From Hyposmocoma kahamanoa (Eukaryota; Arthropoda; Insecta; Lepidoptera; Cosmopterigidae), in the NCBI RefSeq assembly GCF_003589595.1, contig NW_020653718.1, positions 4,666,631 through 4,730,630 on the forward strand: a stretch of 64,000 bases of DNA, in the 5' to 3' direction. This document shows positions 48,264 through 60,264 of the stretch, in pieces. Made by a program: the position numbers and the translations under genes. The notes beneath the pieces were generated by a model that was given only the letters and a program-made list of their open reading frames with translations, had not been told where the DNA came from and ran no database searches. Every line of letters begins with the position of its first letter. Position 1 is the first letter of the stretch.

Positions 48264-48587
48264 CAATCAGCATTAGGACGAATATATTTGGCGTAAATCT
48301 TTCACGCCGTCTTTATGTATATCGTAAAAAAACGGCGTGTCCAGCGAGTGGCCATAAATATGGCTCGTAAAACCACTGCCGCCGCTGCCCTGCACTACGC
48401 CGGTAGCCCTATGACAACACTATGAAAATGTAAGTATGGAACGAAATTGCCTTACAATTAGTCATGATAGTCACACGTAATCATTAAGAGCACTAACAAA
48501 AAGGTAGATAAAAATCGTGTGTGTACTTTTACCATATAATGCAGTACATTTGCATGAGTTATTTATTTCAGTTACATATCATTTCAG

Positions 48588-48710
48588 TGGTTGTAGGTAC
48601 TTGTACTCTTTCCGGCCGTCATCTGCGCCGGCCCTCTTTGGAGTCGGGCAGGACGGTGCTGAGGTCGACCCCAGCGGCTTACTTTCCGTTTATGTTGCAC
48701 ATCCGCGCTT
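48588..48710 (+). CDS. candidate exon B0 (123 nt, phase 1 in and out)
   Basis: The acceptor catatcatttcag and donor gtaagg bound a 123-base piece. One frame is open throughout and includes CTLSGRHLRRPSLESGR; it enters with two codon bases and leaves with one. A second frame is also open almost to the end (FGVGQDGAEVDPSGLLSVY), so coding in either is uncertain. It lies 125 bases upstream of candidate exon B, a plausible insect intron length. No product recognised. Confidence 0.2.
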
Positions 48711-48835
48711 GTAAGGGGTCGCCCAGGTCCCTTCTTACTGACATGCTGTGTACGTGTATGTACTATGGCTACAAGAGTAAGGGCACCTTTTTAGTTAACG
48801 GTGTATTCTTACCGTTGTTTTCTTTTGTTTGACAG

Positions 48836-48916
48836 ATGCTGAAAAACACTCTGCAATAACAATTGGAAATAGCTACTCAAACGAAGTTCTCGAAGCGAGA
48901 CTTAAACATTTGAAAG
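48836..48916 (+). CDS. candidate exon B (81 nt, phase 1 in and out)
   Basis: A strong acceptor (ttgttttcttttgtttgacag) precedes and a consensus donor (gtaggt) follows. The open frame enters with two codon bases and leaves with one; it reads HSAITIGNSYSNEVLEARL in the middle, with a KHLK end. The residue mix is like real protein (charged, aliphatic, no low-complexity run) and could form an amphipathic helix near the end. Joined to exon A, the junction codon would be tyrosine. I do not recognise the family. The quality of the splice sites makes this the best exon candidate in the window. Confidence 0.4.
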
Positions 48917-49984
48917 GTAGGTACCTCGAGCGTTCTCTACTTTGTGAGGTCACACATATAGACATATATATGAAACACCCTACTGACACGCAGCAACGCG
49001 AAAAAGCCAATGAATAAATAGAGGAAACGCGGATTGCGGATATCGAAAACAAACAAACGCTTATAAATAAGTAGGGTTTTATACGAGAGTTTGATGCCGG
49101 TAATGAGATTGTGTCGCCGCAATCACAGTAAACAAGATAGATAGATGTGCGAGAGCGCTCGTCGCCGACGCCGCTGCCGACGCCGCCGCCCCGCGGTGGC
49201 GAATTGTGGTGGATTGTTGTTGTGCCCATCAGCAGTAACCGTAAAGCCCCGCCGATAGATCGGCCAAAGCCAACGATGTAACGATATTGTTATATCGTTT
49301 CCCATCCGCCACACACCAACACCGGGACGAATTGTTAATAGCGGGCTCCTGTTGGATGTGGTACATTTCTAAAACAACGTGAACAGGCTATCATTATAGG
49401 TGTTACATTTTTTGTCCATTTAGTCGTTTTTAGATGCATTCATTTTACTGAAACTGAACACAATTTCGTGAAGTAACAGGGTTAAGCGTTAGTGTTACCA
49501 TTGAAATCACATATAAATATCTTCCTTTTTAATGACCATCAGTTACGAAATGGTTACAAAGTTCTATTTCGTGATGTGCCTTATCTCTTGATTGTAGCGT
49601 TAGGATTTTTCTACCTGCATGTATTCGCGATTGAATGCGGTTCTTTCTAAGACAAAGTGTGTTATTTCTCGCGGGACTTGACGGGGTGAAGCGGTGGGGC
49701 TCGCGGAAGGGGCGGTAATATTTTTACGAGCGGTTTTATTGCACCGCGATAAATTTGTCATCGCGTGGTTCGCCGCGGCGCGGCCGCAAGTCGCGGCCTC
49801 CGCCCGTCGCGCTCCCCACGCGTCACGCGTCTCATTTCGCAAACATTACAAATCATAACCTCTTTATTACACCCATTAATATATATTCTACATTCTTGAA
49901 TTCAATTATATTTTATCTGTAAGACAAGTGTACCTAGGTGTTCCTTTTATACTGCCAAAGATGGCGCAAAAATATTCCTTTTTT
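48917..49984. other. possible intron or intergenic stretch
   Basis: No transposon. GC-rich patches lie at 49150-49200 (gccgacgccgctgccgacgc) and 49740-49830. No further exon was identified. Confidence 0.45.
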
Positions 49985-50375
49985 TAACCGACTTCAAACA
50001 AATAGGAGCAGGTTACACGTTCGGCTGTGTGTATGTTGTCCGATTCCTCCGTTAATTGTGGACTGATTTTAAAACTTCTTTTTTTTGTTTGAAAGGGTAT
50101 ACTTTGAGGTAGTTCCATTATCAAGTCAAAATCTGATGAGGGGATCTCATGGAAATTGAGCATAATTCTCAATTTTATGGACATGTACAGTGTATTCAAC
50201 GATTTTTCCGTCAATTGGAGACCGATTTTGAAAATTCTGTTTTTAGTTACAAAGGGTATATGCTCTTGAGGTAGTCCCACTATAACCAAGCCAAAATCTG
50301 ATGAGAGGATCCCATGGAAGTCGAGCAAAATCCTCAAATTTTATAGACACGTACAGTGTTTGTTGAACTGTTACA
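49985..50375. repeat. tandem dimer of a dispersed repeat
   Basis: The block opens with ttttaaccgacttcaaacaa, an opening shared with 61796-61815. Two units of about 165-170 bases follow. Both carry, in order, tccg-caattg-gga-ga-tttt, aaagggtata, gaggtagt-cca-tat, caaaatctgatgag, ggat-ccatgga and tttat-gaca-gtacagtgt. Units are at about 50035-50195 and 50196-50375. No reading frame is conserved between them. Confidence 0.75.
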
Positions 50376-50484
50376 AATAAAAAGTTTTCGGATAGCTGTG
50401 GTCGTCTTCATCTTTCCAATTCTCGTAATGGTACAACGGGATGAGCTGACCCCGCATTTGGTTTTATGCTTTGATGGTAGGTGA

Positions 50485-50640
50485 TTACAATTCAATACAA
50501 ATATTCTTTATTGCACACGGACCAATATATAATATACAAAACAGTTAAAATTACAGGTACAATAGGCGGCCTTACCGTTAACAGGCAACCTTCGGTTACA
50601 AGAAAAACTGTAAGACAAAATTAATTGAGGGCGTAACAGA
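50485..50640 (-). mobile_element. LINE 3' end
   Basis: On the plus strand this begins ttcaatacaaatattcttta and ttgcacacggacc, then caataggcggcctta. This is the reverse complement of a lepidopteran LINE 3' untranslated region and tail. No coding part is visible. Confidence 0.55.
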
Positions 50641-50861
50641 ATACGTATTTAATACACATATTGCACATACACATAATAATAAAATACTAAGTAAACAAAT
50701 AAATAATACTTAAATGTAAAAAATATACATATAATTACATAAGTTGAAGTAGGATTATATAAAACAAAGTAATAACAATACATTAAATTTAAAACAGGTA
50801 AGAGTAGGAGAAAAGAATAATTAGAGTATAAGATAAACTTTGAGTAAACTTTTGAAAGACT

Positions 50862-50924
50862 CGACAGACGCAACAGACGCAACAGACGCAACAGACGCAA
50901 CAGACGCAACAGGCGCAACAGGCA
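50862..50924 (+). repeat. nine-base tandem repeat (acagacgca)n
   Basis: Seven or so units of nine bases, the last two with one common change (aggcgca). In minus-strand translation it would give a repeated Leu-Leu-Arg, a purely formal frame. Confidence 0.92.
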
Positions 50925-51811
50925 CCGACTCCAAAATTAACCCATTAGAAATTGTAACTGTTTAAGTATCAGGAGTATCAGTATTTTTTTTGGTGGCGAA
51001 GTGAAACTTCAAACCGATAATAATATTTTATTCAAATAATAGGTTTGAATACGAATTGTCACTGTGATTGTAGAAATAAACCGTAAAATGTGTGGATAAA
51101 TTGATTAATTAGTTATTCGTTTTGTACAAAACGAAATGAGACAAAAATCAATAAAAATAATGACATGGATGTTGCCGTTTGGATTAAAACTGTATTTTGT
51201 TATTTTTCTTAGTATAGTGACTGTTTGTGGTTTTTGAAGTTGGGTGTTTTTTTTAAAAGTTTGTTTATTAAATCTTCAGTGATTGAGATAAAATGAAAGA
51301 GCAGTAATTGTCTGTACAAACCTCGTGTGACTGTAATGATGGGCGTGCACGGGGCGTAGCAGCGTGGCAAAAGGTTCGTTTGCTCACGTGATTAGCGGCG
51401 CTGCGTTCGCGCAGGTTAGTGCCGCGTGTCCACATCACGATTGAGACGTTCCCACACTTGGTGACTATCATCAAACCATTCGATCTAATAATATGCTCCA
51501 AAAACATTTAATGATAACACGAACGCTTCCCGACACTCTTCAATTCAGTCTACCTTCGTGGACCTCGTCATTGTAGCTAACAACATTCCAGTAATTTGTT
51601 TGTGGAATTTATTGTATTTATTGTTATCTTTTTTGTTGTTCGTTAGACAAACATGTTAGGCATTTACCTCCATATACCTAAACCTATTAAAAATAATTCT
51701 GAAATATATCGATCAGTTCATCGATCAGTTCCGTGTGTGGACTAACTAGCAGTCATTTGGTGCGCGGTGACGATGACGCGGCGGTTCACACACATTCTTC
51801 CCGTGTTGCAG
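50925..51811. other. single-copy stretch
   Basis: No gene. A short tandem duplication of atcgatcagttc lies near 51706-51730. Confidence 0.45.
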
Positions 51812-51918
51812 GCTTGCCGCCGGCGCCGCCGCTTCTGCCACCTGTACCCCTTGCCGATACCGCCCCGTGGACATCTCTTGCAGCCGTTGGTGCGAAGATG
51901 CAAGATATCGAAATTTGA
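51812..51918 (+). CDS. candidate terminal exon C, proline-rich with stop
   Basis: An acceptor with a pyrimidine tract (cattcttcccgtgttgcag) precedes an open frame that enters with two codon bases, matching the phase left by exon B. It reads LPPAPPLLPPVPLADTA and ends in KMQDIEI and TGA at 51916-51918. A possible polyadenylation signal aataaa is at 52532-52537. The sequence is GC-rich and proline-rich, which also arises by composition alone. Function unknown. Confidence 0.25.
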
Positions 51919-54653
51919 TGCTGTTACTGGGAAGACAATGCTGAAGCGGAACTTACTAGGTACCGAAGAGATGCATTATTAATAACATTTTATGAAATTA
52001 ATTACCTATAAAAAATGAGTTACAATATAATTTAATATTAAAATTCAAAGACCTGTGTTTCTTTGAGTAATAACCTGCTTGTAATGTCCACACCAAGAAC
52101 TGACATGGCTACAAACGGCAGTGTGGTTGCGGTGTGCGAGTTGGTTAGGCGTCGGGTATTATTACAACACAGTCCTTGTAAAATTGGCGTAGGTATTCCT
52201 ACCGATGACACCGGTAACGGTAACTATTAGGTAACGAAAACTTTTTAGTAACTGGACACAGTATTATATAGATTAAAACAATTATTCGGCTTCATACCAC
52301 AATTTGATTAATTTCTACAGAGTTAAGTACTGGAATAATAATGAAGGCAGAATTGTAAGCGCTGTTCAAATAATGGCACGGCTATCAGTTATTGCCGTTA
52401 CTTATTCATCGCCACTCTACCGATAATTACTTTCTGCAAATAATACGATTGTAATTAGGGGCACTGAACTCGGCTTAGGGTGGTACTACACTCACGAATA
52501 TTCGGAATAACGTGATCATGTGACAACACGCAATAAACCTGGATTCGTAGTTAGGAAAGTACATGTACCTACGACCACAGAAACAGTTGGCTTCGGCAAT
52601 GATTCACACAAATGATAATAAACCAGCGGATGCAGATAAAAGTAAGATAAAATTGCCAGTGCCAGTAGAAATAAGCGGGACATGGACATTTTTGTGCAAT
52701 AGACATTTCTTTTATAGTTTTAATCTACAATTTTCTTTCTTCCCTTGTGGAAGATGAGCAAACACCGAGTGCTTCTGTTTCTGCCTAAATACTTTAACAT
52801 TAGAAGCATTTGGTGTATCTACTCGCAATTCGCTTGTCGATCGTGAATCACGTCCCACGCGTGTTTGTTTCGATCAGCCAGCTCATATGATAATAATTGA
52901 CACAGTTTGTGCGACTTTCCAAGTTATTTGCTTACGATAACTTTCTCGATATCGCGTTATCTCGTACAAATACCGACCACCTCATCGTCGGCGACGCCAT
53001 TGTGGAGACTCGCTGCGCAAGTGTCCACGACGCGTCATACACCCGCGCTCCGTTGCGTCTACGCATCAGCTGAACAAGTCTGCCGTGATATTACAGTTTT
53101 GATTTTTAATTATGCGTCACCTTATTAATTTTTAATCAATTCGATAAATTATTTTAATCAAAATTACAATTTATTAAAGCTATTAAGTATTTTTAACCAA
53201 AAAGTCTACTTGACCGTTTGTACAGTTCTATTTTTTTGCGGGAAATACATTGATTTTGTGACCGTTCCGTTGCACGTTGTTGTGCCCGAGCACGCGACAT
53301 CACAGCGCACGCGCGCCCAGGGCGCGCCGGCGCCGGCGGCGGGTCTCGTTCTTGCTATCGAGTATCGCGATTGTCCCAGCTGCGGTCTCGTGGACTGATT
53401 TGCTGCGCTTGTCGTTTTGGACATAGTGAGTGTTGTCTCTGCGGGAGGATTGCTTGTAGTGCAGCTGGTGCTCCATGCGGTCTCGACTGCGGCATGGGCG
53501 GCGAACACGGCATCGATCTTAGTCAGGTATTTTCAGTTTTGTGATTTATTTATGCCTTAATTGAGCGGTTATTATGCAGAGTCAAAACGTATTTCATAAA
53601 AATTTAGCTTTTTGCTTTGTGGTGTGTTAACTACGATGTCGACGACTCGTTGCGCCCTCGGTGCTAACTGCAGGCAGATTTGAGGCAGAATAGCCTGTCG
53701 GTCAACATACCTACCCTACCAATCCTGTGCATTCAATATCAATTATTGCAACGGAATGTGAATTGAAATGTGTGTCCATATTTTTCGTTTATGACGGTTT
53801 TTAATTGAACTATTGAAGACTGATTTTCATAAATCAATGAGTTAATTAATCGAATATAATGTAGCTAAAATCCTTGAAACAGTAATTCGCCAATCAAGTG
53901 AGATTGTTCGTTATTGCTAGCGAGGTCGGAAAACGAACAGTTAGAAAACTCTTAGGCATAAAATAAATCAAATTAAACTAATGATTAATGCGCATGAGTA
54001 CAGGTGCGTTGCGGTATTTCCATTGAAAACATTGCGATAATTATGAATGAACACGAACATTGTAATGAATTATAAATTAATCTATGAGCTGTTAATTGCA
54101 TTACACAAATGCGGTTGCGCAGCATTCAGGGACTTCATTTGCCATTATTATTATTTATCATTACAAGACTCGCCTAGCGCATGCACCTCTACTTAGTTGA
54201 GTCTATTCAATTCTTTCTGGTTGTGGTTACCCGACTTGTGACTAAGAATATCCAAATTATACTTGGTCAAGTTGAAACACCATCAAATAATCTCACCAAA
54301 TTAGGTACTTCCAGTACTTAGCCTCGTCATATTGACTCAGTTTTACGTCTGCAGTCCTTATACATCTTACAGCATCAAGAGCTACATAGTGTAAACACTG
54401 TGTTAAACTATTTCTTGCTGAGTATCGTCCGGGGCTATTGTAAATCTTCGAAGGTTTGGTTGTTCCTTCTTTTCTGACGGTCAAGTTTCGGGTAAAAATG
54501 TGGGTATTAATCAGTGCAGTGTTTGTACCTGACACGTGTGATCTTTTAAGTCGCAGGGTCGTGAGTCAGGGATTACTTGCGTGTGACACAATCGCACTGG
54601 CTCAAGTATTATTAATTCGGCAAATATGAATATTCATATTTATCATTTAAGTA
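51919..54653. other. single-copy block
   Basis: Could hold a 3' untranslated region if exon C is real. Otherwise no gene. A GC-rich island lies at 53285-53345 (gcgcgcccagggcgcgccgg). Confidence 0.45.
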
Positions 54654-54756
54654 CAGTCAACAGCACATCAAGCTATTCACTTTTGTGCGAATAGCCTCCA
54701 TCTCCTGTGCTACGGAACAAGATCCGTTAATGTGCAGCTTGATGTGCTGCCGTCTG
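54654..54756. mobile_element. 103-bp MITE flanked by TA
   Basis: The left end cagtcaacagcacatcaagc and the right end on the minus strand cagacggcagcacatcaagc match in 17 of 20 positions. TA flanks both sides (54652-54653, 54757-54758), the insertion preference of Tc1/mariner-type elements. No coding capacity. Confidence 0.8.
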
Positions 54757-55689
54757 TACATTATTGAAATCGGTCGCCGATGAACGTGGCTTATCGACGG
54801 ATTTATCGCAAAGCAGAAATTTCATATCGCTTACTCGTTTATGTAACTTTCATTAATGCAGGAATTTTTAACACATCAGCCGTGGAAGTAGTTCAGGCCG
54901 AACCTGCCTGCCGCCTTGGCGGCCCACCGGTTTGCAGTGCGGGTGCTAGATGGGGTTCGGTTGCCGTTAGGACCAATTTGTGAAATCAACTTTTCCGTGA
55001 ATTCTGTTGCTCTGGTACTAGCTAGCAGTACAGGGACCTTGGTACCTTGTTTGAGACTGGCCAATCGACGTGGTGTTTGGCACATTGGCACATTGGTCTT
55101 GCAAGGGTCAGACACCTACTAGGCTACGGTGCCTTGATCGATCTGCAGTATTTTAATTGAAGTGATAAATTGCCTTGAGCTATAATAACTAATTCATGCA
55201 CAGTCGGTCGGGTGACGGGCGACAGGTGTGGTGGCGACCCACATTAGATGCCCAGTCGCTACTCCTCCCACTATCCGCCCGACACCCGCTGCGCCCGCGC
55301 ACCCGCTATCGATCATGTTTGCGCTGATAATGTATGAATATTGATATTTTGTACTTTATTCTGATTCTTGTCGTTTCTCTGAATGCGGCCTACCCACTTG
55401 TTTGTTTGCGCGCGATATCGCGGAATCAGGTGACGCTTCGTCAATTCGAATTAGGCCAGCGCACACTCGCTCGGGCCTGCCCATCTGTGTAAATTGGGAC
55501 AGTTTGCTTTTGCTATTCCGATTGACGGGGCTATCTTATCTTTACTCAGAATAGGATTAGAAAATTAATTCACAAATTTTGGGGAGTTCCCGTTTTTTTA
55601 ATAAAAATAGTTTATCTTATCCGTTTTGTACATTTTGCCAAGTTATATTGACGGCAGGATTAAATAGCGCACGTCGTTAAAGTTAATTA
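54757..55689. other. single-copy stretch
   Basis: No gene. Overlapping 60-80 codon frames at 54780-55120 on both strands have no recognisable content. Confidence 0.45.
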
Positions 55690-55985
55690 AGTGTGAATTA
55701 GCATACTCGTATTCCGGTCACAAGTGTCCAGAACGAAAAGCTCGGTGCCTATCATGCTAATTCAATTAAAGTTACACGCGATACGTAATTGGAATAATTG
55801 AATTTAGCGCGTAATCGGGCCGTTTATCAACACGTGTCGGCGACTCGCACTCGCGCAGGCGCGACTCTGGAGATGGCATCGCGCATACATTACCGCGCAG
55901 GTGGAGCAGCGCGCGCCGGAAACAAATTAGCCGCGGCGCTAATCGTCAACGACAATTAGTTCAAATAATATGCTAATTGATGAAA
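55690..55985. promoter_or_regulatory. candidate POU/homeodomain site cluster
   Basis: The nine-mer ATGCTAATT, a POU octamer-like site, occurs three times in 283 bases: 55696-55704 (minus), 55754-55762 (plus) and 55970-55978 (plus). Between them are further AATTG and TAATTG cores (55787-55800, 55952-55957), caggtg (55899-55904), and a GC-rich core at 55845-55935. The density and the mixture of site types suggest an enhancer. Inference only. Confidence 0.4.
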
Positions 55986-57079
55986 GGGGAATCTACGTCA
56001 CCTACACCGGCGCAGGCGCCTCTGTCGCGATTCCGCTATATCGCTTTCAAGGCACATGCTTGAAAAAAAACCTTTACATTTTAAATTACGCGTTAATTAA
56101 TGAATGCCGTTTTGTGACGTCAATTACATTGCGTACCTCTCAATGCATATTTGTCTGTCACAGGCACTGGAGTTGTTAACTGTATTCTGAGTATTTCCGT
56201 AACATATTACCTATATTTATTCTTGGCTGTTGCGATGTTAGACAACTTGAAGTATTATTAAATTTAAAATGTGTTAAGAGTACGGCTTTACGTTACAACT
56301 AATTGTAGTTAATGTCTCAGTACACAAGTAGATACATCGATTTGTCGAAACCCAGGAGAAAGACGATCCACTTTGATATAAGAAAGCCTACATTGACCAC
56401 ATCAGGAGACGTCAGTCGCGTGGAGTTCTGCCAGTAGACGGTTGTCCTCAACTGGCACGTACATTGTGACGATACTTTGATGTTGCTGGTAGGTGGTGTT
56501 GAGCGGCGGTGGGCGTGTCGCGGAGGCGGCGCACGCGCAACTCGCACTGGCGCGCTATTTGCTGCGTGCAATTTCTATTTCAAACGCCATTGGTTATTGC
56601 CGACGTGATTGTCTAGCAACAAGGCAGGTATTGAGATTTCATAGCTCAGTAATGATTTATTGAATGTAAATGAGTGCGCCGGCGCGTCTTGCAATGAATG
56701 AATGCGATTGCATTACGGCCGGGCCGCGTTGAGTTGAGTTGAGTGGTCCTGCCGGCGACTAGCTCCGGAGCCGCCGCGCGCCTGCGCGCATCTGTGCTTG
56801 CAGCGTGCTCCTGCAACTTACTTCAACCAATTACCTGGCGGCAATCAATTTACCTAAATCTGATGGATATACATTTAAAGGTTCCGTTCACGTCCGCTTG
56901 CGCTCGGGCCGCCGCCGCTGCCGCTGCTCTGAATAGCTAGTACAGACGTATTATACTTATCAAAGTCAGACTTCTATTAACAGTTTATGTAATTTTGTAC
57001 GTACACTGTGTATAAATATCAGCTGTCCTAATCTTTGAGCGAGAGTTGCTTCAAGTAAAAAATGAATCAGTCATATTTT
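55986..57079. other. single-copy stretch
   Basis: No gene. GC-rich islands lie at 56500-56560 and 56750-56810, the latter with gccgccgcgcgcctgcgcgc. Confidence 0.45.
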
Positions 57080-57430
57080 TCTTTTACCATTTCTGTAACG
57101 AAAGTCTCTCTCTTCTTCTCGTTTTCTCTTGACGTGAGCTTTCCAGTGAAGCTTGACATTAAGTGTCATGCCTAGATATTTGACAGTTTTCGCGTATGAT
57201 ACCTATTTGTTGGTTGTTGACAAATGCCGGCAAGATAGGTTTCTTGTATCTACAGTCTATATGCACTGACTTTGATTCGTTGAGCATAATGTGTCATGTT
57301 GTAGTCCATTCGTAGAATACATTCAAATAATGCTGCACTTTTTCTGTTGCTTCATTATGGGTGCTTCCGACTGCCATTATTGCTGCGCCGTCAGCAAAGG
57401 TGGCAATGGTGCTGTTTTCTAGGTCTAGAT
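57080..57430 (-). pseudogene. LINE reverse transcriptase fragment (jockey/BS-like)
   Basis: Minus-strand translation gives STIATFADGAAIMAVGSTHN and EATEKVQHYLNVFYEWT, then HIMLNESKSVHID after a stop. After further breaks, remnants of the AKTVKYLGMTLDVKLHWKAH block appear. This is the palm region around the catalytic (Y/F)ADD box and the following thumb. The box reads FADG, so the second catalytic aspartate is lost. Only about 110 codons survive. The sequence differs from the other LINE families in the window. Confidence 0.8.
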
Positions 57431-59821
57431 ATCAGCAGCGCAAAGCAGGTGAATGATCTAATTAATATGTAGATACCTACTTATATTACCAAAGCGCAGC
57501 GAACGGAGCGCGCAAAGCTTCCTTGGCTTCCAGTCGATGTGCACAATTTCCGAACGGAATGACGCGGCCATTCCTCAACTGATACGCATGAAATTTGACA
57601 CTAGCATGAAAAATACAATTCTACATTACGTGAGAAAACCCCAAATTTTTTATTTCGACCGGTGACCTGCTGTAATTGAGGTCGAAGGTCACCTACCATT
57701 TTAGTCCATGGGAAAAATATTAAAATGTAAGATTTGTCGCGTCTAAATACGCAAAACTGTGAAAAAAGTAAGTAAGACTACTCTTTGGCAGGGAATCACC
57801 ATTCCGCCTTGTTAAAGCAATTAGTAAAATTAGTGTTCAAATGTCTCACAGCTGCAGTGCAACCAAGTTGTCATTAGGTACTTGCTCCGGGCATTTCATT
57901 TCGGTGAAAGGGGTACGTCATTTGTTGAACAAGGGTTATGAGGAAATAAATGAGAAAAAAGGAAAAATATTTATTTGGAGTCTTTCATTAAACATTAGAA
58001 CTAAGTATGTGATGTATATAACACAAAGAACTTCAAAAGTAAAAGGAAAAAGGAAAAAAAAGGTAAAAGGAAGTTGTGCAAAATCTACGAACCGAGTTTA
58101 AACTTATTTTGTTAAACCTCAGTGAAACTAAATTGAACAGATGAAATATTAACAAACTGGCAAGTTATGTCGTTGACTTACCGTCTATTTACACGAAGCG
58201 CTTCGCTTTATCCTTCATGATAAGTCTTACACATGTAAATAGGTGCCATAGCTGGGCACTATTTGAAAGAACGCGAAGCTCCGGAAGACCAGACGAGCCC
58301 GCCGCCGCGGCCGCCGGGGCTCACGTGGAACGCTCCTCGTTACAGATAAAAAGGAAATAGCAATGTAATAACTTTTTGCAAAAACGTTCCATCAAAAGTG
58401 CTATCAACATTTAAATATTAATTAAAAAGACGGTATCAACAGCGTCGCGATATTAATCGAAACCACGCATATCAGCGCCGCGTTTTATTCATTATTCAAA
58501 GTGTACATACAAAGAATGTCGATTCCTATTCATTGGCGAGATGTTATTATCTTTTACTTATTCAATAATTTAAAATGGTTTCATATGTAAGACGTAAAAT
58601 TAAATTTGAACCTTAGCCATTATTAAGGAGCATCTAGTAGGTATATTCACCACCGCTTCCGGGTCAACAAGTAGACAACTTCATTTGTATATTTTATATT
58701 ATGTGGAAAACGTAAGAGACCCCGACGGCGCTTAATATGTAAAACATGCCATATTAATACGAAGTAATTGCATTGCAATGTATAAAAAGACAGCTCTTCT
58801 AAATTTACTCAAAATAATTGCTCCATGGTTGGACCGCGATCTTTAATTTTTGAGCAGATTTTTAATAATTTACAAATACTTCCATTATTCTTTCGTATCC
58901 GACAGATGGCTTCAACCAAGTACAGGCCTATCAAATTGCAAATAACTAACAACAGTAGTGTCTGATAAAAGTGATGACATAGGTATACACACAGACAGGT
59001 CGTTAGCACAGGCGATTGCTTTGTATAAGTGACATACACGTTGTTTAGATATTAAGTTACCCAAACGGCGATCAAAAGTTACAAAACGAAAAGTAAAGAT
59101 AGTTTCTATAAAATGCTCGGCACATGTTTTTAAGATGAATAAAAACCGGTCCAGATATTGGAAGATAAAGTGGCGATAACAAAACATGTTGTAATCGAGT
59201 TTTTGGAGCTTTGTCTTTCGACACTCTATTGTTGCTCTAATATGTTCTATTGTGATCTCCTAAAAAGCTAACAAGGTGATATATTATCAGCGCGGCTCAT
59301 CGCGGCCGACGACGCGCCGCTGCGCGGGCGCAATTGCGCTGGCCTCTATTGGAAAATTAATCCGCCAATTGATGTGAGCGCCTGCGGCCCCACATTCTTA
59401 TCGAGAAACAGTGGCCGCGTGACAAATTGTCAAAATGCTTGAACCATTAATTTAAGAACCAACAAAAATCAATATGCGCGTTTCACAAAAATTTAAGTAA
59501 CAATATTAAACGCCATTGTCGGCTCAACGCTGCGGTCAAGTTATCATTGAGTTGTGCATTTACAAGACCGAATCACAAATGGGCAAAGACAAAGCGACAT
59601 CAATCTCTTTACATTGCAGTCGGCACAATGTAGCTTGTTAAAGCTAGAGAATGGAATATTAAGCAACATAAATGAATAAGTCCGCGAAGGCAACGAAGTG
59701 TCATAAAACAAACAACGTAAAAGTGTTAGTGCATTTATTCGTTTTTATTACTCTTCCAATAGAGACGTGTGTATTTATTTAACAGAATTCATATTGCAGA
59801 ATCATCACTGCATCTTTTTTA
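57431..59821. other. single-copy block
   Basis: No gene. A tandem half-site motif lies at 57679-57691. GC-rich islands lie at 58285-58330 and 59290-59345. A lysine-rich 86-codon frame at 57841-58101 and a 91-codon minus frame at 58912-59187 have no recognisable content. Confidence 0.45.
57679..57691 (+). promoter_or_regulatory. nuclear-receptor-type direct repeat AGGTCGAAGGTCA
   Basis: Two AGGTC-type half-sites are spaced by one base (DR1-like), with the second an exact AGGTCA. Insect nuclear receptors bind such sites. A GGTGACC inverted half lies just upstream at 57661-57667. There is no proof of use. Confidence 0.3.
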
Positions 59822-60141
59822 TGATGTCAAGAGACGGGATGACAAGCCGAGCGCCTGGTGGTAAGCGACACGCCTACTCATAACAGTTTCAGTGCCATTC
59901 ACAGCTTTAGACCACAAAGATCTGAGGGTGCCACTGCACTGCACTGCACCATTTACCCTATGTATAAATATATATTTAGTTGACAAGTCTCATGTGCCTG
60001 TAGTTTTACCTGCACCTTTACCGCCTGTCCTTCAAAACCGGAACTAAGGAGTAATGCTCACATTACTACTTGGCGGTTAAAACCGGATATGGTGGCAGCG
60101 TTTCCTTGAACGACCTCTTAAACGAGTTCCTGTACTGCTAC
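59822..60141 (-). mobile_element. SINE-like family A, copy 5 (full length, minus)
   Basis: On the minus strand it has the gcagtacaggaactcg start, gccaccatatcc, the hairpin block (gtaatgtgagcattac), ttccggttttgaagga, ggcgtgtcgcttaccaccag and gtcatcccgtctcttgacat. It contains a small extra AT-rich insertion near 59950-59985 compared with copy 4. No tail. Confidence 0.8.
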
Positions 60142-60264
60142 TAATTGACATATACAAAAGGAATTAGGCACGGATCTTTTTGTGAAAGTTACCCGACGTT
60201 ACCTAAATTAAACTGTGTTGTACTAATACCTAATGCCATTGACGTAGATAAAAAACCTAAATGA

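Larger units (their letters stand above)
45063..48587. other. single-copy block with GC islands
   Basis: No transposon or gene is recognised. GC-rich islands lie at 45185-45250, 45655-45690, 46140-46200, 46640-46690, 47415-47520 and 47560-47660. A (ggct)n run is at 45112-45133. Arg- and Pro-rich open frames of up to 133 codons over these islands overlap on both strands and are taken as compositional. Confidence 0.5.

Noticed and set aside
50103..50120. let-7-like tgaggtagt at 50103 and again near 50260
   Set aside because: Only the seed-length part matches. It lies in both units of a tandem dispersed repeat, and there is no matching hairpin arm.
50862..50924. Possible CRISPR-like or protein-repeat array
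   Set aside because: It is a continuous nine-base tandem repeat without spacers in a eukaryotic genome. The Leu-Leu-Arg frame is formal only.
52113..52150. Similarity to miR-34 (ggcagtgtggtt)
   Set aside because: Twelve bases match but the following positions do not, and no complementary arm is visible within 80 bases.
57841..58101. 86-codon lysine-rich frame
   Set aside because: Composition follows a poly-purine stretch, and there is no homology or gene context.
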